DNA of 64,000 nucleotides from Candidatus Blochmanniella pennsylvanica str. BPEN (GTDB lineage Bacteria > Pseudomonadota > Gammaproteobacteria > Enterobacterales > Enterobacteriaceae): NCBI RefSeq assembly GCF_000011745.1, contig NC_007292.1:727655-791654 (forward strand), given 5' to 3'. This document shows, piece after piece, positions 10,829 through 20,717 of this stretch. The notes beneath the pieces were generated by a model. The model made no database searches. It saw nothing but the letters and a program-made list of their open reading frames with translations, and had not been told where the DNA came from. The position numbers and the translations under genes were made by a program. How positions within the stretch are numbered: position 1 is the first letter of the stretch; each line of letters starts with the position of its first letter.

Positions 10829-10901
10829 TGGAGCTAAGCGGAATCGAACCGCTAACCTTCTGCGTGCAAAACAGACGCTCTCCCAGTTGAGCTATAGCCC
10901 C
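10829..10901 (-). tRNA. trnA: tRNA-Ala (TGC)
   Basis: The minus strand gives a 73-base cloverleaf starting GGGGCTATAGCTCAACTGGG, with anticodon loop TTTGCAC (TGC) and T arm GCGGTTCGATTCCGC. In E. coli this tRNA normally sits in the 16S-23S spacer of rRNA operons. Here no rRNA flanks it: murI is upstream and tRNA-Asp downstream. Confidence 0.97.
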
Positions 10902-11384
10902 GCATCAACCAATTATACTGTAACAAGTTTCACAGAAACATGCAAATAAAATAATATAATTATAAATTTGATTTTTTTCATAATTAAATAGACTTAAAAC
11001 AAGATTTACATATATAAAATACAATTGATATTGTATTAATTAATATTAATATTAGTAATACTGATATATTATTAATATAATTGAATAAAAAGATACTTGC
11101 ATGAAAAGTTCATTTACAGTTTATTTTGAATTTATTATACATTCGTTAGTAATATTCATTTAAAGTTGATAACTAACTGTATCTATGCAGTGTGCATTAT
11201 ACAGACGTTTGCATACAATATTGTGTACTAAAAATAAAACTGCATTTAATAATTCGATAAAAAGCTATAAATTGCTATTAGCGTAAATATGTATTTATTC
11301 CATAATAATAATAATTAATTTTTTCAATTACTAATTAAACTAATAAACAATATGTTTTTATTGAAACAAGATGATGTGTTCAAT
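10902..11384. other. murI to tRNA-Ala spacer
   Basis: AT-rich, no gene visible. In E. coli the stretch following murI is an entire rRNA operon; no 16S, 23S or 5S fragment could be recognised here. It contains the tRNA -10 box. Confidence 0.55.
10912..10917 (-). promoter_or_regulatory. Probable -10 box of the tRNA cluster
   Basis: A consensus TATAAT lies 10 bases before the tRNA-Ala 5' end on the minus strand, followed by the G-containing stretch TGGTTGATGCG, which resembles a stable-RNA discriminator. No good -35 element was found at the right spacing. Confidence 0.4.
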
Positions 11385-12218
11385 TTATATTGATAATATT
11401 TCTAAAGAAAAAAAGTTATAATAAGATTCTAAAATAGATTTTAATTTGATAGCTTTTTCTGTGTTCATAGAACAATAGATTTTATTTGGTCTGTAAGAAC
11501 AAAAGTCATTCGTAGGACTATTTGTGTTTTTGCGTAGCAAACGAAAGCTATATTTAGCAACTGAATGTCTTGAATCTATTAAGTAGCTATTTGAAGATAA
11601 TGCAGCAATTAATTCTGTTTTTAATAAAGAAAAATGAGTACATCCAAGTACTATAGTGTCAGGAGGTTGTTTCATGTTTAACCAGGGAGTGAGAATATCG
11701 CGAAGAATTGATATTGGTATTTTTTTGCCATGAATTTTAGATTCAGCTAAATTTACTAATTCAGATGTACCTAGTAACATGACCTTATATTTATTGGCGA
11801 AACGTTTTATAAGACTCAAAGTATAATCATGATTGACAGTGCGATGTGTTGCTAAGACACCAATAACACCATTTTTAGTCAATTTAGACGCTAATTTAAT
11901 TGCAGGTATCACCCCAACAATGGGACATAGAAAATGATTCTGTAATATTTTTAATGAAACTACACTGGCAGTATTACAACCAATGATCACAAGATCTAAT
12001 TGATGTTGTTCTTGCACAGCTTCAATTATAGAAGTTACACGATTTATAATGAAGAATTCTGAATGTTCACCATAAGGAAAAGCTTGATTATCAAAAAAAT
12101 ATAAATAACGTACATGTGGCAATAATTTTCGTATCGCAATATAAATAGATAAGCCGCCTACCCCAGAATCCAATATCAATATTGTTGGTTGCTTGTGTGT
12201 ATTTTTAAAATAAATCAT
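11385..12218 (-). CDS. murI: Glutamate racemase
   Basis: Makes D-glutamate for peptidoglycan, implying that the symbiont retains a wall. The 277 residues compare with 285 in E. coli, the missing part being the variable N-terminal extension. The two catalytic cysteines are Cys81 (IIGCNTAS) and Cys193 (VLGCTHFSLL); the substrate motif LDSGVGGLSIY is at residues 16-26. The downstream tRNA-Ala recalls E. coli, where murI directly precedes rrnB. Confidence 0.97.
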   Translation of the reverse strand: MIYFKNTHKQPTILILDSGVGGLSIYIAIRKLLPHVRYLYFFDNQAFPYGEHSEFFIINRVTSIIEAVQEQHQLDLVIIGCNTASVVSLKILQNHFLCPIVGVIPAIKLASKLTKNGVIGVLATHRTVNHDYTLSLIKRFANKYKVMLLGTSELVNLAESKIHGKKIPISILRDILTPWLNMKQPPDTIVLGCTHFSLLKTELIAALSSNSYLIDSRHSVAKYSFRLLRKNTNSPTNDFCSYRPNKIYCSMNTEKAIKLKSILESYYNFFSLEILSI

Positions 12219-12659
12219 ATATTTTTATTAATTATTTAATTTATACACCATATATACAATTAACATAAATTGAATATATATGTAACGTAATCTATAATTT
12301 TTGTTAATATTATTTTTAATATAGAGTATATGTTTTTTGTTCAAAATATTTTCATTTTTATAAATACTATGTTGAGTGTCATCTTGCATATTGTAATGGT
12401 AACATTTATAACTATATATTCTTTGGGGTTCTATTTACAAGCGAAAAATATTGTATATAGAATACTATTCTATACATATAGAATATGTATATATATTTGA
12501 CTGATAACCAATCTAATACAATATTTATTATTTTTTTTGAAAATTTAACTCTTCAATATACATATATTTAAAAGACTCTAAGAAATAAACTTATCATATT
12601 TAAATTATGATTTGTGATGGACGTAATCATTTAATTAATTTTGAAATATTATTCATACA
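12219..12659. other. metF-murI spacer
   Basis: AT-rich sequence with short imperfect palindromes around 12455-12500 (repeats of TATAGAATA type). No gene or clear terminator. Confidence 0.5.
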
Positions 12660-13553
12660 TTATATTTTGTTATTTTTTATTCCCAAAGTATGACATATTG
12701 CATATGTTAAATCTGATCTATTAAGAGTGTAGAAATGAAAATTTCTTACTCCTTCCTTAAGAAGGACTCTGATCATGTCTATTGCTACAAATGTTCCAAG
12801 CATTTTCTGTGTTTCCAAGTCATGATCTAATCCATGAAAAATTACATATATCCAATGCGGTATCTTCACTTTAGTAAAAGTGATAAAATGTTGTAATTGA
12901 CGAAAATTAAAGATAGGCAATATTCCAGGAATAATTTCTATATCAATCCCAACCGACACACAAAGATCTCTAAATCTTAAATATTGTTCTACGTCAAAAA
13001 AAAATTGAGTGATTGCACGATTCGCTCCGGCATCTATTTTTTTCTTTAAATTAATTAAATCTGATTGTGCGTTTTTTGCTTCTGGATGTACTTCTGGATA
13101 AGCAGCTACTGCTATATCAAAATTTCCAATTTTTTTTAATAAATATACTAAATCTGAAGCATACATAGACGATTGATAGTTTTTTTTTATTTGATCGCCT
13201 CTTAATGCAACTATATTATGAATACCATTATTCCAATATTCTTGAGCAATAGTTTGTAATGCTTGAGGAGTTTCGTTAATACATGTTAAATGAGGAGCTG
13301 CTATTAATCCAGTACGTTTTTTTATGTCTTTAATTGTTTTATCAGTATAATTTCGTGTTCCAGAATGAGCGCTATATGTTACAGAAACAAAAATAGGATT
13401 CAATTTGCTTAATTTGTTTATAGTTTTCCATAATATTTGTTCCATTTCATCGGTACGTGGAGGAAAAAATTCAAATGAAACATTAATATTTCCTTGTAAT
13501 TCAGCTAAATATTGATTTAATACTGCTTGTTGGGTGGCATGGAACATACTCAT
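12660..13553 (-). CDS. metF: 5,10-methylenetetrahydrofolate reductase
   Basis: FAD enzyme that makes 5-methyltetrahydrofolate, the methyl donor used by MetE in the last step of methionine synthesis. The 297 residues match E. coli (296). The catalytic glutamate is Glu28 in VSFEFFPPRT. PHLTCI, YPEVHPEAK and GANRAITQFFFDVE are conserved. It lies downstream of metB; in E. coli metL lies between them, and here a 411-base spacer takes that place. Confidence 0.98.
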   Translation of the reverse strand: MSMFHATQQAVLNQYLAELQGNINVSFEFFPPRTDEMEQILWKTINKLSKLNPIFVSVTYSAHSGTRNYTDKTIKDIKKRTGLIAAPHLTCINETPQALQTIAQEYWNNGIHNIVALRGDQIKKNYQSSMYASDLVYLLKKIGNFDIAVAAYPEVHPEAKNAQSDLINLKKKIDAGANRAITQFFFDVEQYLRFRDLCVSVGIDIEIIPGILPIFNFRQLQHFITFTKVKIPHWIYVIFHGLDHDLETQKMLGTFVAIDMIRVLLKEGVRNFHFYTLNRSDLTYAICHTLGIKNNKI

Positions 13554-13964
13554 GTTTTCCTTCTTGAAGCTATAAAATAAATGCTTATAGACCTATATAC
13601 ATTATATAGACCGTATGCTAGTTTTAAATAAAAATCATCATTACATAAATAATCATTGAGATTAATAATCTAATAATCTATATTATAGGCATTTTAATGA
13701 ATGTCACTCGTTGATAAAATATTTCGTTTATACATTACATTAGCGCAATAAATTATTATTTTAATGTGTATCGTAGATGAGATTTAGAAAAATAACGTTT
13801 CATTAATTAAATATAAATGATTTCTTAAAATATCAACTGTATATGTGAATTTTGTGATTGCTCAATTAATTAACAAAATTTTATAATAAATCGTCCATTA
13901 TTATTTGTTAAAAATAAGACTGATTAAATATTAATAATGCGTATAATAATAATATGGAGAGACC
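13554..13964. other. metB-metF spacer at the place of metL
   Basis: E. coli has metL (aspartokinase II-homoserine dehydrogenase II) here. Only AT-rich sequence remains and no metL fragment was recognised. Confidence 0.55.
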
Positions 13965-15113
13965 TTATTGTATTGATGCAAATGCCTGTTCTAAATCAGT
14001 AATAAGATCATCGCTATCTTCTAGTCCTACTGAAACACGAAGCAACATATCACTGATTCCAGCGCGTTTTCTAGCATTTTCTGGCATAGCAGCATGCGTC
14101 ATAGTGGCTGGATGAGCAATTAAACTTTCAACACCCCCGAACGATTCTGCTAATGTAAATAATTTTAATGATCGTAAAAATTGTAGTAAAACATTTTTAG
14201 CGCCCTTCAGTTCGAAGCTAAATATTGATCCGAATCCGCTTTGTTGTTTACAAACAATGTTATATCCAGGGTGATTGGGTAATCCTGGATAATATAATGC
14301 ATTAATTTGGGGTTGTTTTTGACAAAAAGCAATAATTCTTTTAGTATTATTTTGTTGCTGGTAAACACGCGGCATTAAAGTACGCATACCGCGCAACAAC
14401 TGATAACTATCAAAGGCACTTCCAGTAATACCGAGCGTATTGCCCCACCAAGTTAATTTTTCGGAAATATATGTATCCTTAGATATTACTACTCCTGCTA
14501 TTAAATCTGAATGTCCATTCAAATACTTACTACAAGAATGTACTACTAAATCTGCACCTAAATTTAATGGATTTTGAAATACTGGAGTCATAAATGTATT
14601 ATCTACAACATATAAGATACCTTTTTGGAGGTTGCAAAGAGTATGAATATCTACTATTCGGAGCATAGGATTACTTGGGGTTTCTATAAAAATTAATTTA
14701 GGTTTATATGCTAATGATTTTAATAAAATCTGTGTATCATTTTGATCAATAAATAATACTTTGCACGCACCTTTTTTGTTTAACGCATCCAATAATCGAT
14801 AAGTACCTCCATAGCAATCATAAGGTGCTATTAATAAATCGTTTGGTTCAAGCAAAGCAGAACATATTAAATAAATAGCAGACATTCCGCTACTTGTCAT
14901 AATCGCATTTTTTCCATATTCTAAATCTGATAAAGTTTGTTGAGTTACATCACGAGTAGGATTTTTACGCCGTGAATAATCATAAGAACGAGGCTGATTT
15001 AATCCAAAAAAATTATAAGTAGTTGAAAGAGTAATAGGAGGTACGACACATCCATGTTGCTCATCACTATTTAAACCACTTCTAACGCTAATTGTAGATT
15101 TTTTTATATTCAT
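13965..15113 (-). CDS. metB: Cystathionine gamma-synthase
   Basis: PLP enzyme joining O-succinylhomoserine (from MetA, also in this window) and cysteine to cystathionine. The 382 residues compare with 386 in E. coli. The PLP lysine is Lys196 in HSCSKYLNGHSD. YDYSRRKNPTRD, DNTFMTP and ESFGGVESLIAHPATMTH are conserved and favour MetB over MetC. No metJ lies upstream; the next gene upstream is rpmE, as expected if yiiX and metJ were deleted. Confidence 0.97.
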   Translation of the reverse strand: MNIKKSTISVRSGLNSDEQHGCVVPPITLSTTYNFFGLNQPRSYDYSRRKNPTRDVTQQTLSDLEYGKNAIMTSSGMSAIYLICSALLEPNDLLIAPYDCYGGTYRLLDALNKKGACKVLFIDQNDTQILLKSLAYKPKLIFIETPSNPMLRIVDIHTLCNLQKGILYVVDNTFMTPVFQNPLNLGADLVVHSCSKYLNGHSDLIAGVVISKDTYISEKLTWWGNTLGITGSAFDSYQLLRGMRTLMPRVYQQQNNTKRIIAFCQKQPQINALYYPGLPNHPGYNIVCKQQSGFGSIFSFELKGAKNVLLQFLRSLKLFTLAESFGGVESLIAHPATMTHAAMPENARKRAGISDMLLRVSVGLEDSDDLITDLEQAFASIQ

Positions 15114-15396
15114 AATAATAACTAAACTGCCCTATATTTCTACAAACACCGGTACGTTATAAGTATAGAAATTTTTATGTGTACGAAAATATTTTTACTG
15201 ACCAGATTTAATATAGTTTTATCCAAACATAATTATATTACATATAGATTTTCTGGTAACAATTAAAATCTACGCGTATATTGCTTCCAATCACTTCACA
15301 CCCATAAAATTTAATAAACTCATATTTATTTTCTATTCAAGTATAGCACAGATGGTTGTGACGTTACATAACGTCCTTACGTAAATAATTCTATAT

Positions 15397-15645
15397 TTAC
15401 TTTTTATTTAATTTTTTGTCAATCGGTAAAAAATCAGCATTAATAGAAAGATTAAAGCGTTTGTTAAAAATATTTACACGCCCACGTGTATCTAGTATAC
15501 GTTGTGTACCTGTATAAAATGGATGACACAAATGACACACATCTATATTTAAGTTTCGATTTAAAGTAGATTTAGTATTAATAATATTTCCACACGAACA
15601 ATATGCAGATATTTCATTGTATTTTGGATGCACATTTTTCTTCAT
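15397..15645 (-). CDS. rpmE: Ribosomal protein bL31, zinc-binding form
   Basis: Large-subunit protein bridging to the small subunit. The four zinc ligands are present: Cys16, Cys18, Cys37 and Cys40 (CSC and CHLC). Conserved [19 protein letters not shown]. It has 82 residues, about 12 more than E. coli L31, the extra being a lysine-rich tail. It precedes metB, as in the E. coli rpmE-metJBLF neighbourhood. Confidence 0.97.
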   Translation of the reverse strand: MKKNVHPKYNEISAYCSCGNIINTKSTLNRNLNIDVCHLCHPFYTGTQRILDTRGRVNIFNKRFNLSINADFLPIDKKLNKK

Positions 15646-17105
15646 AATGTATTTTGATACCAGCTAAATATTCATGTTTCTGATAAATTGATATTTTATC
15701 ATAATAAAAATAAATTATAAATTTATTTTATAGCGCTTAATAACATTATATGTTTATACGTTCATGCACAATCAAATATTTCTATTCATTACAATTAATA
15801 TTTTATATTTGATCTATTTAAATACATAGTTCATGCTAAATTTTATACAAAATTCATAATATTTATTGCATGTATTTACAAATGTATATGTAGATACTAT
15901 TAACGACAAAAAGTAATTTATGATTTATTGTTATTATATATTAGCAATAGCTAAATAAAATTCTTACTGATGTATAGTTGAAATAAAAAATTTGCTATAT
16001 CTTATACATCGACATGGATTCTGATAACAACTCAAACTATTTTTTTGATGTTTATAACTACATAATAATCTATGGATATTGTATATGCAACCACATAAGT
16101 GAATATACTTATACTTATAAACGTTTAACACCTTAATCCCATCAAATAATACAAATATTTACTTTGTATAATAAATTTTGATAGAATAATAACTATTGAA
16201 TTTTTAAAACTGAACATAAGATACGAACAAATAACCATTTATGCGCATATATAAATATGCCAAATAAAATATACGATACTTGCAATTGCATTCTTTTCAT
16301 AAATATAACATATGGAATTGTACGATAACAGATATTTTTATCTAATTAATACACAATCTTACGTGTTTTCAAGAAGCATGTAGTTGATTATATAGTTACA
16401 GCAATGAGTTGTATGAAGTGTTTAAAGTATTTTTAATCGCTTAAAGTAAATTATTATATTTAATAAACTAAATTTATAGATAGTATGTAACATACTTGTA
16501 TTCAAGGGTAATCCAGAGTGCTTATTTTTATTTATGACCGTAAGTTTGATTAAAAAACCATACATCTTATGTATTTGTTGATATAACATAGTTATATACG
16601 ATCTTTATAGTGGTAAAAATTAAAAAATTATAATTAAAATATATTTTCTAAAGATAATCGAATCATTAAAGTAACATTGACTTAGATAATTTAAATTTTA
16701 AATCACTACAGATTAGTTCATATATGTCGTGTACGAATATAATCAAAAAATATTACTACTATATAAATAGTAGTACTATAATAGTCACTCTATTATTTGC
16801 AGTATTTAGTTTTATAAATAAAAGATCTTTTACATAGAATGATTTTATAAAAAATTATAACCATTAAAATATCTGATTAAATGTACTATTGTTTTAATAT
16901 CGTAAAATTACATTCAATCGAATAAGCAATAATTACAGTATTTTTATGTTGTTTTTTTAGATAAAAATTTTTATGTTAGAATCTTGTGTTAATTTTTAAG
17001 GGGTAAATAATAACAGATACAAATTTCGATACTGATTCTGATCATACCAATGAAGTTACTTAGTAAAATTAAATATTTGAATATAACTGAATACGGGTAA
17101 ATTGT
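15646..17105. other. 1.46 kb gene-free region between rpmE and fpr
   Basis: In E. coli the corresponding interval holds many genes (priA, cytR, ftsN, hslVU, menA, glp genes). None is recognisable here. There is a 9-bp hairpin at 16754-16775. rpmE and fpr are divergent, so both promoters should be inside. Confidence 0.55.
16754..16775. repeat. 9-bp hairpin in the rpmE-fpr gap
   Basis: TACTACTAT at 16754-16762 and its reverse complement at 16767-16775 flank a 4-base loop. It may be the relic of a terminator; no flanking gene explains it. Confidence 0.3.
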
Positions 17106-17855
17106 ATGTCTACATGGGTCACCGGGAAAATTATTGATATAAAAAATTGGACAGATCAGTTGTTTAGTCTTATTGTACGAGCTCCAGTAAATACATTTAT
17201 TGCTGGTCAATTTACAAAAATAAAGATAAAAATAAATAATATAATCGTACAACGTGCTTATTCATATCTTAATGCTCCGCATAATCCAAATCTAGAATTT
17301 TACATAGCTACTGTACTAGAAGGGAAATGTACCCCATTGTTATGTACTTTACGTCCCGGTGATACTCTTATGCTTACTAAAAAAGCGTACGGACGCTTTA
17401 TACTCAATGAAATTCCAAATTGTAAAAATTTATGGATGTTAGCTAGCGGAACAGGAATTGGTCCATATTTATCAATACTCGAAGATCATGATAAAAGATT
17501 GTATCAATTTTCAAATATTGTATTAGTACATGCGGTGAGGTTTTCTAAAAATTTAAATTATTTATCTCAAATAAGAAAATTACAAAAATTTTATAATGGT
17601 AAATTACATGTACAAACAATCATAAGTCAAGAAGAATCTTATAGTTCACTTTTTGGACGTATACCTAATTTGATAGAAAATGACTCTTTAGAAAAAGAAG
17701 TAGGATTACAATTGGATATTAACAATAGTCACGTGATGTTGTGTGGAAATCCGAAAATGATACAGGATACTAAAGAAATATTAAATAAAAAATACGGAAT
17801 GCAAGATCATTTACGATATAAACCAGGTCATGTTACTCAAGAACGTTATTGGTAA
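17106..17855 (+). CDS. fpr: Ferredoxin/flavodoxin-NADP+ reductase
   Basis: FAD protein that passes electrons between NADPH and flavodoxin or ferredoxin, for iron-sulfur and radical enzymes. The 249 residues match E. coli Fpr (248). Visible are the FAD motif QRAYSYLNAP, the NADP loop ASGTGIGPYLSIL, the MLCGNP motif and the terminal aromatic residues ERYW. The gene order fpr-tpiA then pfkA follows E. coli with intervening genes removed. Confidence 0.97.
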   Translation: MSTWVTGKIIDIKNWTDQLFSLIVRAPVNTFIAGQFTKIKIKINNIIVQRAYSYLNAPHNPNLEFYIATVLEGKCTPLLCTLRPGDTLMLTKKAYGRFILNEIPNCKNLWMLASGTGIGPYLSILEDHDKRLYQFSNIVLVHAVRFSKNLNYLSQIRKLQKFYNGKLHVQTIISQEESYSSLFGRIPNLIENDSLEKEVGLQLDINNSHVMLCGNPKMIQDTKEILNKKYGMQDHLRYKPGHVTQERYW

Positions 17856-18086
17856 CACATAAATAGTCATAATGTACAGCAATTATAACTGACAGTTATA
17901 TTACAAAATTATTTATTATTGTACATCTTTATAATATCAACATATGTTGCAATACACAATTGCGTATCTTTTAAGTACATACATTCTAATCGTGTAATAC
18001 ATAGCATTATTTTGTTTAATGTTAATTAATGTTGATTTATGTATCACAAATGGTTGTTATAAAGTAATTTCTGTGGGAGAGATGAT

Positions 18087-18863
18087 GTGAGACGTCTATT
18101 GATAATAGGAAACTGGAAATTAAATGGCAATAAAAATACCATAACTAATTTAATTATTACATTAGTTAATACATTTTACAATATTTCTAAATGTAATGTA
18201 GCTATAGCTCCGCCCGTAATGTATTTAGATATAACTAAGCGTTATTTATTGAACAGTCGTATTCAGTTATGTGCTCAAAATGTTGATATTCATTTATCTG
18301 GCTCGTTTACAGGCGATATTTCAGCAGAAATGTTACAAGATCTTAATGTACGATATGCTCTGATAGGTCATTCTGAACGGAGAATACATCATAAAGAAAA
18401 TGATGCATATATTGCTAAAAAATTTTTTATATTAAAAAAAGTTGGATTAATTCCTATTTTATGTGTAGGGGAAAATAAAAGAGAATACGATTCTGGATAC
18501 ACACAGTCAGTATGCATTAATCAAATTAACACAATCATTACGTTACTTGGCATAGAAGCATTTAAGAATTCAGTTATTGCTTATGAGCCTATATGGGCTA
18601 TAGGAAGTGGTGCTAGCGCATCTCCAGAAAATGCGCAATTAGTTCATAAATCAATCCGGGATTATATTGCAAGTTATGATACATCTATAGCCGATAAAAT
18701 AACGATTCAGTATGGAGGTTCTGTCACACCAGAAAATGTTACTAAATTTTTTGATCAAAAAGATATTGATGGTGTATTAGTAGGAGCCGCTTCTTTAAAC
18801 GCGAATAGTTTTTCTATGATCGTACAAACTGCTGAAAACCATAAGAAATCATATCCTGCTTAA
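18087..18863 (+). CDS. tpiA: Triosephosphate isomerase (GTG start)
   Basis: Interconverts dihydroxyacetone phosphate and glyceraldehyde 3-phosphate. The 258 residues carry the catalytic set Lys11 (NWKLNG), His95 (IGHSERR) and Glu167 (AYEPIWAIG), plus the phosphate loop YGGSV. The start is a GTG: no in-frame ATG lies nearby, GGGAGAG stands just upstream, and the resulting MRRLLIIGNWK matches the family N-terminus. Confidence 0.97.
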   Translation: MRRLLIIGNWKLNGNKNTITNLIITLVNTFYNISKCNVAIAPPVMYLDITKRYLLNSRIQLCAQNVDIHLSGSFTGDISAEMLQDLNVRYALIGHSERRIHHKENDAYIAKKFFILKKVGLIPILCVGENKREYDSGYTQSVCINQINTIITLLGIEAFKNSVIAYEPIWAIGSGASASPENAQLVHKSIRDYIASYDTSIADKITIQYGGSVTPENVTKFFDQKDIDGVLVGAASLNANSFSMIVQTAENHKKSYPA

Positions 18864-19002
18864 TAATATGCAGACATATCCTATATATAGCATCATATAT
18901 TATTGATGTAACGATATTAATAGTTCAAAACACTAAATAAGTGATATTTATATAAGCAAAGATAATCTGATTATGTAAAAATAATATTTTTATTTAAGAA
19001 AC

Positions 19003-19031
19003 AAGTTATTTATGATGATTTTAAATAACTT
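19003..19031. terminator. Possible bidirectional terminator of tpiA/pfkA
   Basis: A 10-bp stem (AAGTTATTTA at 19003-19012 and its complement at 19022-19031) with a 9-base loop lies between these convergent genes and touches the pfkA stop codon. It is AT-rich and therefore weak. Confidence 0.35.
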
Positions 19032-19998
19032 AAAATAGTTTTTTGGCTGTTTTCAATAAATCTCGACGGAATGGACGTTGCATATGTTGTATAGCATCAT
19101 TAATATCATGATGTACCAATTTTTCATTTTGTACCCCAATACAGCGCCCTACATAACCCTTTAATAGCAGATCAATAGAATATGCTCCCATCCGAGATGC
19201 TAGAATGCGATCATATGCAACAGGCTTGCCTCCACGTTGGATGTATCCTAAAACTGTAGCACGAGTCTCTCTACCAGTCTTTTCTTCAATGTATCGCGCT
19301 AAATAGAATACATTACAAATACGTTCTGTGATAGCTACTATAGCATGTTTTTTCCCTTTAGAAATACCAGATTTAATCTCGTTTACTAGATCTTGTGGGT
19401 TAAATTCTACTTCGGGGACTATAATAAATTCACAACCTCCAGCTATTGCTGCTGCCATAGTCAAATCACCGCAACAACGTCCCATTACCTCTACAATAGA
19501 AATACGTTGATGCGAAGAAGATGTGTCGCGTAACCTATCAATTGCATCAACAATTGTTTCTAAAGCTGTAAAATAACCGATGGTGTAATCAGTTCCGGCA
19601 ACATCGTTATCAATAGTCCCAGGCAATCCGATGCAAGGAAATCCTATATCACTCAATCTCTTAGCACCTAAATAAGATCCATCTCCTCCAATTATTATGA
19701 GAGCATCGAGACTACGTTGATTAATATTGTTGATAACTATTGTCCTAGTGGCATCTTCCTTAAATTCAGGAAAACGAGCAGAACCAAGAAAAGTTCCTCC
19801 ACGATTTATTATATCTGAAACACTACGACGACTCAATTGTATCATTCGATCTTGAAATAATCCTAAATAACCGTCATGTATTCCATACACTTCTATTCCT
19901 TCAGAAAGACCTGCCCGTACTACGCCGCGAATAGCAGCATTCATTCCTGGAGAATCCCCTCCGCTTGTTAATACTCCTATTTTTTTTATCATAAACAT
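19030..19998 (-). CDS. pfkA: 6-phosphofructokinase I
   Basis: ATP-dependent phosphorylation of fructose 6-phosphate, the committing step of glycolysis. It has 322 residues if the first ATG is used. Starting at the third codon (19992) gives [20 protein letters not shown] and the E. coli length of 320; an AGAG site fits either choice. ATP-binding GGDGSYLGA, catalytic [12 protein letters not shown] and the allosteric-site residues in [16 protein letters not shown] are retained. Confidence 0.97.
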   Translation of the reverse strand: MFMIKKIGVLTSGGDSPGMNAAIRGVVRAGLSEGIEVYGIHDGYLGLFQDRMIQLSRRSVSDIINRGGTFLGSARFPEFKEDATRTIVINNINQRSLDALIIIGGDGSYLGAKRLSDIGFPCIGLPGTIDNDVAGTDYTIGYFTALETIVDAIDRLRDTSSSHQRISIVEVMGRCCGDLTMAAAIAGGCEFIIVPEVEFNPQDLVNEIKSGISKGKKHAIVAITERICNVFYLARYIEEKTGRETRATVLGYIQRGGKPVAYDRILASRMGAYSIDLLLKGYVGRCIGVQNEKLVHHDINDAIQHMQRPFRRDLLKTAKKLF

Positions 19999-20717
19999 AG
20001 AACTCTATTATGTTGTTATGTGCAGCAGACTATAATCATGTTGAAATATAAAATAAATAATAATAAAAATATAATTATTATATAAATATACAAAAATAAA
20101 AGGCTGTATCAAATACACATATAACAGTTATATGTGAAATTGTTATTAGTTTTTAATTTATTAGTATTTTTAATTTAATTAAAAATACTAATAAATTCTC
20201 TAAATATTGAGCATGGGAGTATTATTTATTTTAATTATTTATATATAATAATATATAGTGTATCACTTGTAGTGAAGTACATTAATTTTATACATATATG
20301 ATGTTTCCTGGTATTGATATATAATCACATTAGCAAACGATTTTAATTATATGAATTATATCATGAGGATTATCTTACAAGGTATTGCAATATGAAAAGA
20401 AAATATATGTTATTGATATAACTGATATATCAAATATACGATTATTTTTAATCTCATATACAATGCATCAAATTACATTGATATATTATGCACAATTAAA
20501 ATTACATACTAAGCATAATATACCTATATTGTACAGGTATATTAGCAATTTTGTAATCAAAAGTATTGAATATCTTTTATATATTAATTATTACATAAAT
20601 ATACTAACTTTCTAAATTCTCGATATGTACGGTAGTATTATAGATTATATTTATTATCGGTAGTGTAATAAGCAACTATATATATTTTTAAATGTAGCAA
20701 GTCTTATTAAGTTATTG
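19999..20717. other. cysE-pfkA spacer
   Basis: AT-rich. Contains a 21-bp near-palindrome (20155-20197). A 76-codon open frame on the plus strand near 20385-20615 is rich in Ile/Tyr and resembles nothing known to me, so it was not called a gene. Confidence 0.5.
20155..20197. repeat. 21-bp inverted repeat with minimal loop
   Basis: AATTTATTAGTATTTTTAAT followed by T at 20155-20175 is the perfect reverse complement of 20177-20197, leaving a single central base. It is almost entirely A/T. It may be the end of the cysE-side transcript (leftward), about 520 bases past the cysE stop. Confidence 0.45.

Noticed and set aside
16989..17252. 87-codon minus-strand frame before and over fpr
   Set aside because: It overlaps the start of the well-supported fpr gene on the opposite strand and has no homology signature.
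18089..18098. MetJ-like GAGACGTC near the start of tpiA
   Set aside because: It lies inside the first codons of tpiA, is a single copy, and MetJ operators need tandem 8-base repeats; chance match.
20385..20615. 76-codon open frame between cysE and pfkA
   Set aside because: Dominated by Ile, Tyr, Leu and Asn as expected of random AT-rich DNA; no ribosome binding site and no recognisable motif.
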